The notes under the pieces are model-generated. The model worked only from the letters and a program-made list of their open reading frames with translations. It did no database searches and was not told the DNA's origin. A stretch of 64,000 nt of DNA, from NCBI GenBank assembly GCA_050115915.1, contig JASFPP010000002.1:1-64000 (forward strand). The letters run 5' to 3'. Position numbers and translations under genes: made by a program. The stretch is from WTAW01 sp050115915. Its GTDB lineage: Bacteria > Acidobacteriota > Aminicenantia > Aminicenantales > Aminicenantaceae. Positions 8,455 through 17,437 of this stretch are shown one piece after another (the stretch's first letter is position 1; every line of letters begins with the position of its first letter).

Positions 8455-10608
8455 ATGAAACAGCTAAGGTATTTTTTGTTTCTCGTTTTGATTCTGAGTT
8501 TTTCACTCCTAACCGTAGCCGATGAGGGGATGTGGATGCCCCATCAGATGAAAGACCTCAACCTCGAGGCAAAGGGTCTCGAGATGAATCCTGCAGACCT
8601 CTACAAGACGGATGGTACAGGTATTATGAGCGCGATCGTGCATCTGGGAGGTGGAACCGGTGAATTCGTCAGCTCCGATGGGCTCATTCTCACGAATCAC
8701 CACGTCGCATTCGGGGCCCTCCAGAGAGCCGCCACCAAAGAGAAAGACACCATCACGGATGGATTCATTGCCTGGACGAAGGAGGAGGAGATCCCGGCAC
8801 AAGGGTATATCGCCGATGTCCTTCTTGGGTATGAGGAGGTCACTGAAAAGATCGTGTCCGGGATCAAACCAGGAATGACTTTTAGAGAGCAGTACGAGGT
8901 TATTGACAAGGCCAGGAAAAAGCTCATCGCCGAGGCTGAAAAGGCGGGAAAGGATATTCATGCGACCGTGGCCAATATGTACAGCGGTAATGCTTACTAT
9001 TTATTCCGTTTCAAGCGAATCAAAGACATCCGGATCGCCTATGCCCCGCCAAGAGACCTGGGCAATTTCGGGGGGGATATCGACAACTGGATGTGGCCAC
9101 GGCACACCTGTGATTTTGCCTTTTTGAGAGCGTATGTCTCCAAGGACAACGTTGGATTGGATTACAGTACGGATAATGTTCCCTACAAGCCAAAATCCTT
9201 CCTCAAGATATCCATGGAAGGCTTTAAAGACGGGGACTTTTCTTTTGTTATGGGTTATCCGGGACGAACATACAGGAATTACACACTCGATGAACTCCAA
9301 TTCGACCTCAAGAACATGAAGTTGAGGATGGCACTTTATAAAGATATCATCGCTTTCTTCGAAAACGCTGGTAAAGAGAACAGGGACATCCAGATCAAGT
9401 ATGCAGGGATCATCAAAGGACTCAATAACAGTTTGAAAAATTACCAGGGCAAATTTGATGGAATAGACAAGATCGGCCTGATCGATATAAAAAAAGACCA
9501 GGAAAAGGCCTCCATGGAATGGGTGAGCCAAGATCCCGAACGGGCGAAAAAATTCGCAAAGACACTCGAGAATATTGCGACCTTCATGGACAAATACGCC
9601 GCCTATTACACCAAAAACAATCTTCTGGGGCAGATTGTAAGCCCCTATTTCGGTTCCACTCTGCTCTCTCAAGCGCACACGATCTATCGAACGGTCGAAG
9701 AACGAGAAAAACCTGACATGGAGAGGGAAGCAGCCTACCAGGAGAGGAATCTCCCGCTGATTAAAATGCGCATTCAGCTGGCCGAACGGGGATATGACCT
9801 GGCGACAGACCGGGCCTTTCTCAAGTACCAGCTTAAAAAACTTTTAGACCATCCAGCAGAGCAGATCCCGAATGCACTAAAGGAGCTGACGGCAAAAAAA
9901 TCGGAGAAAGCGATCGACACCTTCGTGGATGGACTCTACGATAAAACGATCCTTGCTGATCCGAAAAAAAGGCTCGAACTTGTGGAGAGCGAACTGGAGA
10001 AGCTGATGGATGTGGGTGATCCCTTACTCGAGCTGGCCGCTGAATTGGAGATAGAGATGAAAGTCCTCAGAGAAGAAAGCAAGGCCCTGGGACAAGAACG
10101 GCTCAACCTCAAGAAAGTCTTTCTCGCAGGATTGATGGAGCAGAAGGCGGGCAGGATCGCTCCGGATGCCAACTCGACTATTCGGTTTACCTACGGCTTC
10201 ATCGACGGATATGTCCCCAGAGATGCCGTTTATTACACGTCTCAGACTACGCTGGGCGGCGTTGTGGAAAAAGATACGGGCGAGTTTCCCTTTCGTGTTC
10301 CTGCAAAACTTAAGGAGCTTCACCAAAACAAAGATTTCGGACAATACGCCGATAAAAAACTCGAGGACATTCCTGCTTGTTTCCTGAACACGACGAGCGT
10401 CACAGGGGGCAATTCGGGCTCCCCGACTTTAAACGCAAGAGGCGAACAGATCGGTATCATCTTCGACATGACCTACGAAAGCGTGACGGCCGACTACTAT
10501 GAAGTCCCGGAGCTCCAGAGGACGATCAGCGTCGATATCCGGTATGTGCTTTTTGTGACAGAAAAATTTTCCGGGGCCAAACACATCATCCAAGAACTGG
10601 GATTCTAA
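8455..10608 (+). CDS. S46-family dipeptidyl-peptidase, unusual S1 pocket residue
   Basis: Secreted or periplasmic serine peptidase of 717 residues that should release dipeptides from peptide N-termini, like DPP7 and DPP11 of Porphyromonas and relatives. A Sec signal peptide (about 1-22) is followed by the double-barrel fold: catalytic His83 in LTNHHV, MWPRHTCDFAF holding the catalytic Asp region, and Ser654 in GGNSGSPT. The residue 18 after the serine sets P1 preference in this family: Gly in DPP7, Arg in DPP11. Here it is Met672. An own promoter and strong ribosome-binding site suggest high independent expression. It probably feeds amino-acid uptake, but no dipeptide transporter lies next to it. 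Confidence 0.92.
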   Translation: MKQLRYFLFLVLILSFSLLTVADEGMWMPHQMKDLNLEAKGLEMNPADLYKTDGTGIMSAIVHLGGGTGEFVSSDGLILTNHHVAFGALQRAATKEKDTITDGFIAWTKEEEIPAQGYIADVLLGYEEVTEKIVSGIKPGMTFREQYEVIDKARKKLIAEAEKAGKDIHATVANMYSGNAYYLFRFKRIKDIRIAYAPPRDLGNFGGDIDNWMWPRHTCDFAFLRAYVSKDNVGLDYSTDNVPYKPKSFLKISMEGFKDGDFSFVMGYPGRTYRNYTLDELQFDLKNMKLRMALYKDIIAFFENAGKENRDIQIKYAGIIKGLNNSLKNYQGKFDGIDKIGLIDIKKDQEKASMEWVSQDPERAKKFAKTLENIATFMDKYAAYYTKNNLLGQIVSPYFGSTLLSQAHTIYRTVEEREKPDMEREAAYQERNLPLIKMRIQLAERGYDLATDRAFLKYQLKKLLDHPAEQIPNALKELTAKKSEKAIDTFVDGLYDKTILADPKKRLELVESELEKLMDVGDPLLELAAELEIEMKVLREESKALGQERLNLKKVFLAGLMEQKAGRIAPDANSTIRFTYGFIDGYVPRDAVYYTSQTTLGGVVEKDTGEFPFRVPAKLKELHQNKDFGQYADKKLEDIPACFLNTTSVTGGNSGSPTLNARGEQIGIIFDMTYESVTADYYEVPELQRTISVDIRYVLFVTEKFSGAKHIIQELGF

Positions 10609-10666
10609 ACATTGCACACTAAAACTCTCGAGTTGCCAAACTAACCAGCTATAGATTCCAGAGGAT

Positions 10667-11821
10667 TCAGAAGAACCGCCAGAGGGAATCCTTGGGTTTT
10701 CGGCTCTTGAATTTGCCATACCAGAGGCAAAGAGGAAAAAGGAGCCCGAGACCGAGAAGCCAAAAAAGGGACATCAGAGGAATTCCTGTGCCTTGAGGGG
10801 CAAAAAAGAGCCCGATTATGCCGAACAGATAGAGATGGCAGATATAAAAGACCAGAGCCGATCTGCCATAGACCAGGAGGGGTTTTCCCCAACTTTGAAG
10901 GCCTTTTTCAAAGCGTGAAAGGAAGAAAAGACATAAAAGAACGATCCCGAGGGTGAGAAGCAGGAAGGAGAGAGAGGGGGGGTATTTTGTCACGTGGAGC
11001 AAATCCATCCAGCCCGAACTCTCGGGGGGGTGAAAGTTTCCGAATCCCCCAGCGATACGCACCCAAACAAAAAGAGCGATGGACGCGATCCCCACAATTA
11101 GTGCTTTAAGGTATGCCCCTCGCTCATTGTGCAAAAGCCAGCCCCCAAAAATAAGGCCGAATCCCACACAACCCAGCCAGGGCAAAAACGAATAAAAGAC
11201 TTGTATGGGACCAGTCTGACCGGGGATAAGGACCATACGGAGTAACGGAGAAAAAAGCTGATCGGCCTGATCAGGAGCCGGGATGAGCCATTGTGTTAAG
11301 AGGATCGTTGCCATACTTATCCCAAAAATGAGCGCCGCTTTTAAACGTATGAGAAAAGCGCCCAAAATCATAGTCATACCCAGGGCAAAAAGCACACCAA
11401 AATGAAACCACACCTGTCCTCCTCCCCCGGGGGGATCAAACTCGGTCGAGGGACCGAGCAGCCAGGCCGAGTTTTCTGCAAAAAACTGCAAAAGGACAAG
11501 AATAAAACCTCGGATAACGAAGTGACGGAAGATTCGCGCCTCTGACCATCCCTGATTTCGTCGTGCATTGGCAAAAAGAACCATGCCGATGCCCATCAGG
11601 AAGAAGAAGCCGGGCGCACAGGGTTGGGTCACGAAGCGAGTCAGGAAAGCCAGGATACTATCGTACTTGGGAAGCGGGATACCCCAGAATTCTCCATTCG
11701 GATGCATACGGGCCACAAAATAATTGGCGTGGTCCACGGCCATAAGGACGATCACGAGTCCACGCAAGGCATCGAGTGAAAGCAGCCTTTGCGGCTTTGA
11801 ATTCAGTCGGTTCTCTGTCAT
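10667..11821 (-). CDS. DUF1624 / heparan-alpha-glucosaminide N-acetyltransferase-like membrane protein
   Basis: Multi-pass inner-membrane protein of 384 residues. It begins with the family signature LSLDALRGLVIVLMAVDHAN and shows about ten membrane helices, including FVTQPCAPGFFFLMGIGM. Relatives transfer acetyl groups across the membrane to sugars; the acceptor here is unknown. I start it at the ATG at 11821, with AGGG nine bases upstream, rather than at an upstream TTG (11839). It runs opposite to the S46 gene and converges on it with a 58-bp gap. Confidence 0.8.
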   Translation of the reverse strand: MTENRLNSKPQRLLSLDALRGLVIVLMAVDHANYFVARMHPNGEFWGIPLPKYDSILAFLTRFVTQPCAPGFFFLMGIGMVLFANARRNQGWSEARIFRHFVIRGFILVLLQFFAENSAWLLGPSTEFDPPGGGGQVWFHFGVLFALGMTMILGAFLIRLKAALIFGISMATILLTQWLIPAPDQADQLFSPLLRMVLIPGQTGPIQVFYSFLPWLGCVGFGLIFGGWLLHNERGAYLKALIVGIASIALFVWVRIAGGFGNFHPPESSGWMDLLHVTKYPPSLSFLLLTLGIVLLCLFFLSRFEKGLQSWGKPLLVYGRSALVFYICHLYLFGIIGLFFAPQGTGIPLMSLFWLLGLGLLFPLCLWYGKFKSRKPKDSLWRFF

Positions 11822-11835
11822 ATTAAAAGACCCTG

Positions 11836-11868
11836 CCAATTATTGAGCGCTCGGCTTATCGAGCACTC
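11836..11868. repeat. paired GAGCRCTC motifs next to CCAATT
   Basis: CCAATT (11836-11841), GAGCGCTC (11845-11852) and GAGCACTC (11861-11868) are crowded into 33 bp. The same CCAATT plus GAGCACTC combination ends the structured element at 53427-53583. This may be a collapsed remnant of that element or an independent dyad in the leader of the DUF1624 gene. Confidence 0.35.
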
Positions 11869-11882
11869 AGTTGAAGAGGTTA

Positions 11883-12085
11883 TCAGCCAATTATCTCTAA
11901 AGCCTTTTCGAAGAACTCATCGCGGCCCTCGATGATTCCTTGTATAGTACGTTTGGCAGGCACTGTTGGTTTAATACCGATCAGATGGTGTTGGGATCCG
12001 TCGTGCTTGAGCACTTTCATGCCGGTCCATACGATCCGAAAATCTCCAGGAAGAACAAAGGGATTGATTTTGGAGTGCAAGCGGA
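11883..12085 (-). pseudogene. 3' remnant of an S41-family (tail-specific) peptidase
   Basis: About 60 codons, open to a TGA at 11883-11885, read like the end of an S41 peptidase: NPFVLPGDFRIVWTGMK, KHDGSQHHLIGIKPTVPA and IEGRDEFFEKALEII. In intact S41 enzymes this segment ends the catalytic domain and the chain. Upstream of about 12085 the similarity stops and the frame runs into the 3' end of the beta-propeller gene, so catalytic Ser and Lys parts are missing. It starts about 12 bp after the stop of the propeller gene. I infer a deletion or replacement that removed the body of an S41 gene. Confidence 0.7.
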
Positions 12086-12096
12086 TTGATAAGGCT

Positions 12097-13314
12097 CTAT
12101 TTATCGACGATCTGGTATTCGAAGAATTGCATGCCGCGCATTCGGTCCAGTAGATAAATCTTATCCCCATTGAGAAAAATGTCATCCACAAAATGATCGA
12201 CCGGGATCGCTCCGAGCAACACACCCTCGGGATCGTACACCTCGAGCTGGAACATATCCGTTTCTCTCACTTCCGTGTTCCCCCCCACAGATACGTTCAT
12301 CGAACGACCGCCGGATGTGCTCATTGAGGCTCGAACATTCGTATTGACCCGTTCTTCCTCTTTGATCTGCCGCTTTAAAGTCACGACCCAGACTCTACCC
12401 TCACTGTCTACCGCAACTCCACTCGCGCATCTATTCATTTCCGGTGGCTCGATAAGCACTCTGCCGCCACTTCGCTGAACCCCTCCTTTCGCTTTTGGAG
12501 GGTCCGTGCTGTAGCCGAGCTCACGGTTGGATCTCCAGAGCAATGTTCCGTCCGGTGCATATTTTTCGATCCTGTTCTGATAATCGAAGGACACATAAAT
12601 GTTATCGTCCTCATCCAGGATGAAGTGGAACTGATTTCCCATCCGGTTCATCAAGAAATCCTTGAAGTCGTGCTGCTGTCCAAAATCCTTTTGAATCTTG
12701 CCTTCCCTATCGAGGATTTTCAATAAATTGGGAAGCTCTTGTTGTTCCTCTCTCATCATCCCCATGCCAAAACTGAACAACCCAGTGCCTCCCATGAGCA
12801 TCTGCTCTTGGCTAAAAGCCCGCACAAGGCCAACGCTATCCTCGATCATCTTTACGGTTTTCTGCTCTTCGCCTTCAGGAGTCAGGATCTGGATCCTCCG
12901 ATTCATCGATTCGGACACATACAACATCCCCGCGGCATCGACATCGATGGACTGGGGATACTGGAATTCGCCGGGCCCCTGACCCTGGTTCCCGATCGTT
13001 GCCACATATTTCCCCGCAGCATCAAATTTCTGGATCCTGTGGTTTCCCGAATCCAGAACATAAATATGCCCCTCCTCATCAAAGGCCATCGCTGTCGGCA
13101 TGTAGAAGAGGATATTGTCATCCGTGGATTCGATGTCACCGATCGTCTTTACAAATTCCAGGGCGACTTTCGGTTCTTTACCCCACGTGCCTTTTTTACC
13201 ATTGTGGACAACACGAACGCCATCTATGGTCTCTATTTTTTGACCGAATGAAAATGTCAAAGTGAAAACGAATAGAAAAGCAACAAGGGCCGTTTTTCTC
13301 AAAATATCTTTCAT
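12097..13314 (-). CDS. 6-bladed beta-propeller (NHL-repeat) secreted protein
   Basis: 405 residues with a Sec signal peptide (about 1-24, ending FSFG) and NHL-type propeller blades. Clear blades include PTAMAFDEEGHIYVLDSGNH with RIQKFDAAGKYVATIG, and PQSIDVDAAGMLYVSESMNR. The C-terminal third has a less regular blade (GVAVDSEGRVWVVTL). Such 6-bladed propellers are common periplasmic or outer-membrane-associated proteins in Bacteroidota and Aminicenantota, often of unknown ligand. An AAAGGAG site lies 8 bp before the ATG. A stretch rich in Gln, Met and Gly (about 165-205) is unusual for a blade. Confidence 0.85.
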   Translation of the reverse strand: MKDILRKTALVAFLFVFTLTFSFGQKIETIDGVRVVHNGKKGTWGKEPKVALEFVKTIGDIESTDDNILFYMPTAMAFDEEGHIYVLDSGNHRIQKFDAAGKYVATIGNQGQGPGEFQYPQSIDVDAAGMLYVSESMNRRIQILTPEGEEQKTVKMIEDSVGLVRAFSQEQMLMGGTGLFSFGMGMMREEQQELPNLLKILDREGKIQKDFGQQHDFKDFLMNRMGNQFHFILDEDDNIYVSFDYQNRIEKYAPDGTLLWRSNRELGYSTDPPKAKGGVQRSGGRVLIEPPEMNRCASGVAVDSEGRVWVVTLKRQIKEEERVNTNVRASMSTSGGRSMNVSVGGNTEVRETDMFQLEVYDPEGVLLGAIPVDHFVDDIFLNGDKIYLLDRMRGMQFFEYQIVDK

Positions 13315-13392
13315 GTTTACTGCTCCTTTCTCTTAGGTAAACGATAATTCATGAAAATCGTTGCAAGGGGGGGGCTTTTCTATCTCGAATAT

Positions 13393-13758
13393 CTATATTT
13401 TTTTGGCGATCTCTGCCAGCAGTTCATCCTTGTTATAGGGCTTCGACATATAGCTCCTTTTTTTTGAATATGTCAATTTGTTTTCATCCTTTTTCTCGAG
13501 AAGGGAAGTCATAAATATGATGGGCACATTTTCGGTTGCAGGGTCCTTTTCGAGCATCAGGGCAACTTCTCCTCCATCCATCTCGGGCATCATGATATCA
13601 AGGACGATAAGATGGGGACGCCAATTTTTGGCAAGATCGATCGCATCCTTCCCATTCGTCGCTGGGGAAACAGAATACCCTGAAGATACCAAAGTTTTCT
13701 CAAGCATTCTCAGAAATATTTCATCGTCGTCAACGATCAAAATTCTCTTCTCTTCCAT
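13393..13758 (-). CDS. single-domain response regulator (CheY-like)
   Basis: A lone receiver domain of 121 residues with acidic pocket DDD (10-12), phosphoacceptor Asp in VLDIMMPEMDG (about 54), Thr/Ser switch in IFMTS and the conserved Lys in SKPYNK. There is no output domain, so it must act through a partner, as CheY- or DivK-like proteins do. No kinase gene is adjacent. The 249-bp leader before it (13759-14007) can fold: GTTTCCTT near 13824 pairs imperfectly with AAGGAAAAC near 13875, but I cannot assign it to a known RNA. Confidence 0.85.
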   Translation of the reverse strand: MEEKRILIVDDDEIFLRMLEKTLVSSGYSVSPATNGKDAIDLAKNWRPHLIVLDIMMPEMDGGEVALMLEKDPATENVPIIFMTSLLEKKDENKLTYSKKRSYMSKPYNKDELLAEIAKKI

Positions 13759-14007
13759 GTCAGCACTCCTTCAAAAACTAGAGATAGTGAATACACCTGT
13801 TAATAATCCAGAGTCGCAGGTGGTTTCCTTTGCCAAAAGGCCAGCCAAGGGGAGAAAATAGGGGCGAAGCGAAGGAAAACAACTTTCCTTGCATGAAAAG
13901 TTTATAGACTTTATCTGCAACACACCTTTACCGTACATTTAGTCGTAAGGACGGAAAAAAGATTGAAAAAAGTTTTTGTACCGAGCCCATGGAGCACTGG
14001 TTAATTT

Positions 14008-15453
14008 TTAGCGCTTGACCTCTGATTTCTTTTCACGGATAAGCCCACCTCCACAATCGGGATCGATCGAAGATCCATATTCATAAGCACCGATATCATG
14101 GCTCTCACCCGCCGGCCGTATCATACAATCATAGTCCACCAGAGGAGCGTCAACTGAAGTTCCTGCATCGATTGCGGGGCTGGTTTCCCTGAGTCGCAAA
14201 TTTCCATTCGCGCTGTCCACAAAGAGGTCATTATCAATATCCAATACAACGAAAGAATTATAATCTTGACCGCTGTAATTCGTCCACTCATTATTCATAA
14301 TCTGCTCGAGAGAAAATTCATCTTCATATCCTACAACAACAACACGATTAGGATTATTACTATGGAAAATGTTGTGACTGCCTCGATAATTGACTACGGT
14401 CATTTGCTCAAAGCATAATCCGATATTGTCGCCTCCAGCGATTATACAATTATATACCGAAAGATGATCCTTGGAATTTTCCACCCAGATACTGTAGGTC
14501 TTAGAATTGACAAAAGTACAATTCATAAGCGTTGATGCTCCAGGATTGCCGTCCCAATCGAGCTCAACATGGTTTTCACCGTTATTGAACCCGAGGCAAT
14601 TGATCAACTCGATATTCTCCGCCCAGAGTTTATAACCGCTGTTGAAACACCGAGATGCCGAACATCGATGGAGAGTCGTGTTATCAGCCTTAATATCGAA
14701 ACCATCGTGCACGTTATAGACAGAGCAGCGGTAAAAAACAAAGTTATAACCGTCGCCAAATGCGAACCCATCCACGTTCTGCTGGGGATCCAAACAATCA
14801 TGGGCTATACAATCATAAAAAATTCCACTGTGACACACCTGTTCAGAAGATCCCCAAGTTGAAGCATCAAATCCATACCAGAAAAAGCGAAAAATATCTA
14901 CGTGATTGATTACAAAATCATGGCAACCATCATGAGGAGAAATCCCACAAATGAGGTCATGCACGCTACAATCTGCAATCTCAATATGATGACCGGTCAT
15001 TTCAATTCCCGTATCCCAATTTCGAATCTCAAAACCCTCGAGATGAAAATAGGAGCTGTGAATACGGACGGCTGTCCCAATCCCAATGCCTTCTCCTTGA
15101 ATAACCGGTGCTTCACAAGCGTAGGCCTTGAACCGGATGCGATTTTGAGGAGTGCCGCTTTTGTCAAAACTGACTGCCTCCTCATAAATTCCATTCCTCA
15201 CATAAACTGTTACGCCCGGCCCTGCCATAGCTGCCGCATGTTTAATGGTCCGCCAGGGCTGTGATTCTGTGCCAGGATTTGAATCATCCCCAAATGGAGA
15301 GACATAATAGCTCGCTGCTTGCTTCATTTGCCGGACCTCTTTGGCAACCTCTCTATACACCTGTCCAAAATTTGTCTTAAAAGCAAAAAAACCGAGTATG
15401 AAAAAAACGGAGATGGTTCTGATTGTCCCGCTTAATGAGAGAGTTTTTTTCAT
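14008..15453 (-). CDS. secreted right-handed parallel beta-helix protein
   Basis: 481 residues from the ATG at 15453 (an upstream start at 15501 would add a basic extension). An N-terminal hydrophobic signal/anchor (about 6-26) precedes a DUF1565-type opening, YYVSPFGDDSNPGTESQPW followed by RTIKHAAAMAGPG. Then come many short beta-helix coils with repeated asparagine/aspartate turns (for example NCLGFNNGENHVELD) and a late GAYEYG ending. This fold is used by polysaccharide lyases, epimerases and adhesins. The sequence does not show which, so substrate binding or cleavage is only a possibility. Confidence 0.75.
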   Translation of the reverse strand: MKKTLSLSGTIRTISVFFILGFFAFKTNFGQVYREVAKEVRQMKQAASYYVSPFGDDSNPGTESQPWRTIKHAAAMAGPGVTVYVRNGIYEEAVSFDKSGTPQNRIRFKAYACEAPVIQGEGIGIGTAVRIHSSYFHLEGFEIRNWDTGIEMTGHHIEIADCSVHDLICGISPHDGCHDFVINHVDIFRFFWYGFDASTWGSSEQVCHSGIFYDCIAHDCLDPQQNVDGFAFGDGYNFVFYRCSVYNVHDGFDIKADNTTLHRCSASRCFNSGYKLWAENIELINCLGFNNGENHVELDWDGNPGASTLMNCTFVNSKTYSIWVENSKDHLSVYNCIIAGGDNIGLCFEQMTVVNYRGSHNIFHSNNPNRVVVVGYEDEFSLEQIMNNEWTNYSGQDYNSFVVLDIDNDLFVDSANGNLRLRETSPAIDAGTSVDAPLVDYDCMIRPAGESHDIGAYEYGSSIDPDCGGGLIREKKSEVKR

Positions 15454-15794
15454 CTTACTGATTTTACCCTTTAGTCGTTTAATAATCCATCGCAATGACA
15501 TACATCTACTGAATACAAAGTGTAGTGCAGATCATCCCCAAGGCGAAATTTATGCCACCCTCGCCACTCCCAAGGTTCACAAGGAAACTCTTCCTCCCTT
15601 TCTTGTTCAATATCTAATCTTATTAAATATTATCTCACAATCCTTTTCAATTTTTAGGCTGTTCGAATACGGATACCGAATGGTCAAAGTCGAACAGGGG
15701 CGTTCTGTTCATAATGAAAAATTCTGAAGGATCAATTGGTATGTAATTTGCATAATAACATTTGATCATAGATGTCAATTATATGGAGAATAAA
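15454..15794. other. 341-bp intergenic region with an 8-bp inverted repeat
   Basis: Divergent promoter region between the beta-helix gene and the aldo-keto reductase gene. It contains CTGTTCGA (about 15659-15666) and TCGAACAG (about 15690-15697), an inverted repeat with a 23-24 base spacer that could be an operator or hairpin. No coding or RNA gene is recognised here. Confidence 0.35.
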
Positions 15795-17144
15795 ATGCCT
15801 TGTGAAAAAGATATGAATAGGCGAGCCTTTATCAAAAAGTCTACCTTGGGTTTGATAGGAGGCGGAGTTTTATGCAAAGGAGGATTCCCTAACGCGAATA
15901 TCTCCTGTAATCATAACTTTGAGGACATGCCTCGAATCAAAGAATACCGAACCCTGGGGCGGACCGGCTTTAAGGTATCGGACATCGGTGCGGGTGACTT
16001 CGATGACCCGGGGCCATTCAGGGCGCTTCTGGATGCCGGAGTGAATTATATAGATACTTCCGAGACATACGGCCAGCACGGACGAAAGATAGGAGAAGCC
16101 ATTAAAGAAAGAGACCGTAGCTCCCTTTTTATTAGCTCCAAGCTAATGGCCGATACATCGAGCCGGAGGATACGGACCATCGGCCTGGATAAAGATGGTT
16201 TCGTCAAGAGAGCAAGCAGAGTCATGGAAGCGATGCAGATCGATTACCTGGACTGTCTGATGTTATCCAGCCCCGAGACAATAGAGACGCTCAAGACTCC
16301 GGGGTTTCATGAAGCGACCGAACAGCTCAAAAAAGAGGGGAAGATCCGGTTCGTGGGAGTCTCCAATCACGGGTCCCAGTGGTGGATGAAAAAACCCAAA
16401 GAATCCATGGACAAGGTCCTCCTGGCAGCTGCTGAAGACGGACGTTTTGACGTGATGCTCCTAGCTTACAATTTCCTCAAAGAGGATGGGAGCGAGCGGG
16501 TGCTCGAGGTCTGTGGCCAGAAGAATATTGGAACCACCTTGATGAAGACCAATCCCATCCGGCACTACAATTACATGAAGGAGTGGCTCGAACGACACCA
16601 GCATTCCAAGGGGAAAGAGCTGACCGAAGCAGAAAAGGAGGGTGTGGACCGGATGGAGAAAAAACTGGATAGAGCTCAGGACTTTATTAAAAAGCACAAC
16701 TTAAAAAGTGAGAAAGAGATAAGGGATGCGGCAATCAAGTTCGTTTTGAGTCATCCGAATGTTCATACAGTATGTGCGACAGTGTTGAACTACAAGGATA
16801 CACGGGATTTTCTCAGGCTCTCGGGTGGTAGACTCGAACACAAAGACAAAGAACTTCTATCTGCATATTCCCGGGAATGCGGCAGCCTTTACTGCCGCCA
16901 TGCCTGCGGTGTGTGCGAACCCCACTGCCCATACGAAGTGCCTGTTAACACCATCATGCGCTATGACCATTACTTCGTCGCTCAAGGCCGGGAGAAACAT
17001 GCCCTGGCCAAATACGCAGCCCTTCGATCGAATAAAGCTAACAAATGTCAGAACTGTCCAGGCTACTGCGAATCCGCCTGCCCCTATGGTGTGCCCGTAC
17101 GAACTCTCTTAGTCACCGCTCATAAAACACTCACTTTCGTATAG
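15795..17144 (+). CDS. Tat-exported aldo/keto reductase with ferredoxin-like Cys clusters
   Basis: 449 residues starting at the ATG at 15795, which has GGAG six bases upstream. A Tat signal (NRRAFIKKSTLGLIGGG) is followed by an aldo/keto reductase barrel: RTLGRTGFKVSDIGAG, the Asp and Tyr of DTSETYGQ, and Lys in SSKLM. It ends in two Cys clusters, CGVCEPHCPYEVPV and CQNCPGYCESACPYGVPV, that should bind Fe-S clusters. This layout is typical of exported oxidoreductases in this part of the bacteria. The usual catalytic His (YLIH in relatives) appears replaced, since the aligned segment reads CLMLSSP. Substrate is unknown; an electron-transfer role through Fe-S is plausible. Confidence 0.85.
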   Translation: MPCEKDMNRRAFIKKSTLGLIGGGVLCKGGFPNANISCNHNFEDMPRIKEYRTLGRTGFKVSDIGAGDFDDPGPFRALLDAGVNYIDTSETYGQHGRKIGEAIKERDRSSLFISSKLMADTSSRRIRTIGLDKDGFVKRASRVMEAMQIDYLDCLMLSSPETIETLKTPGFHEATEQLKKEGKIRFVGVSNHGSQWWMKKPKESMDKVLLAAAEDGRFDVMLLAYNFLKEDGSERVLEVCGQKNIGTTLMKTNPIRHYNYMKEWLERHQHSKGKELTEAEKEGVDRMEKKLDRAQDFIKKHNLKSEKEIRDAAIKFVLSHPNVHTVCATVLNYKDTRDFLRLSGGRLEHKDKELLSAYSRECGSLYCRHACGVCEPHCPYEVPVNTIMRYDHYFVAQGREKHALAKYAALRSNKANKCQNCPGYCESACPYGVPVRTLLVTAHKTLTFV

Positions 17145-17206
17145 TTAAAATCCATATCCATAAAGATTTCGCTAATTGTGTGCGAATTTTGAGGCCCCAA
17201 TTCTTC

Positions 17207-17353
17207 TCAGATAATATTGCCAATCGAAATTGGGATAGAATCAATGATATCGCGCACAATGAACGCAATTATGAGCCCAATAGCCAACGTCTCAGGAATT
17301 GGCATTTCATCTTGTACAATATCTTCCGGACTCGATTGTTCTGGCAAATCCAC
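17207..17353 (-). CDS. possible 48-aa single-pass membrane peptide
   Basis: A minus-strand frame from GTG (17353) to TGA (17207) encodes an acidic N-terminus followed by a membrane segment, ETLAIGLIIAFIVRDIIDS. The composition looks protein-like and it fills the gap between the reductase gene and the Cys-rich gene. There is no clear ribosome-binding site and I do not recognise a family, so it may be a decayed fragment or not a gene. Confidence 0.28.
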   Translation of the reverse strand: MDLPEQSSPEDIVQDEMPIPETLAIGLIIAFIVRDIIDSIPISIGNII

Positions 17354-17437
17354 AGCTCGAGGAATTTCTCGTTATGTTCTATGGCTTGAGCTTTCCTCTC
17401 CAATTTCTTGCTTATAATTACTCTAGTCCCATTTAAC

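Noticed and set aside
13822..13885. folded leader before the lone receiver gene as a riboswitch
   Set aside because: Pairing is imperfect and no known aptamer core or terminator is seen.
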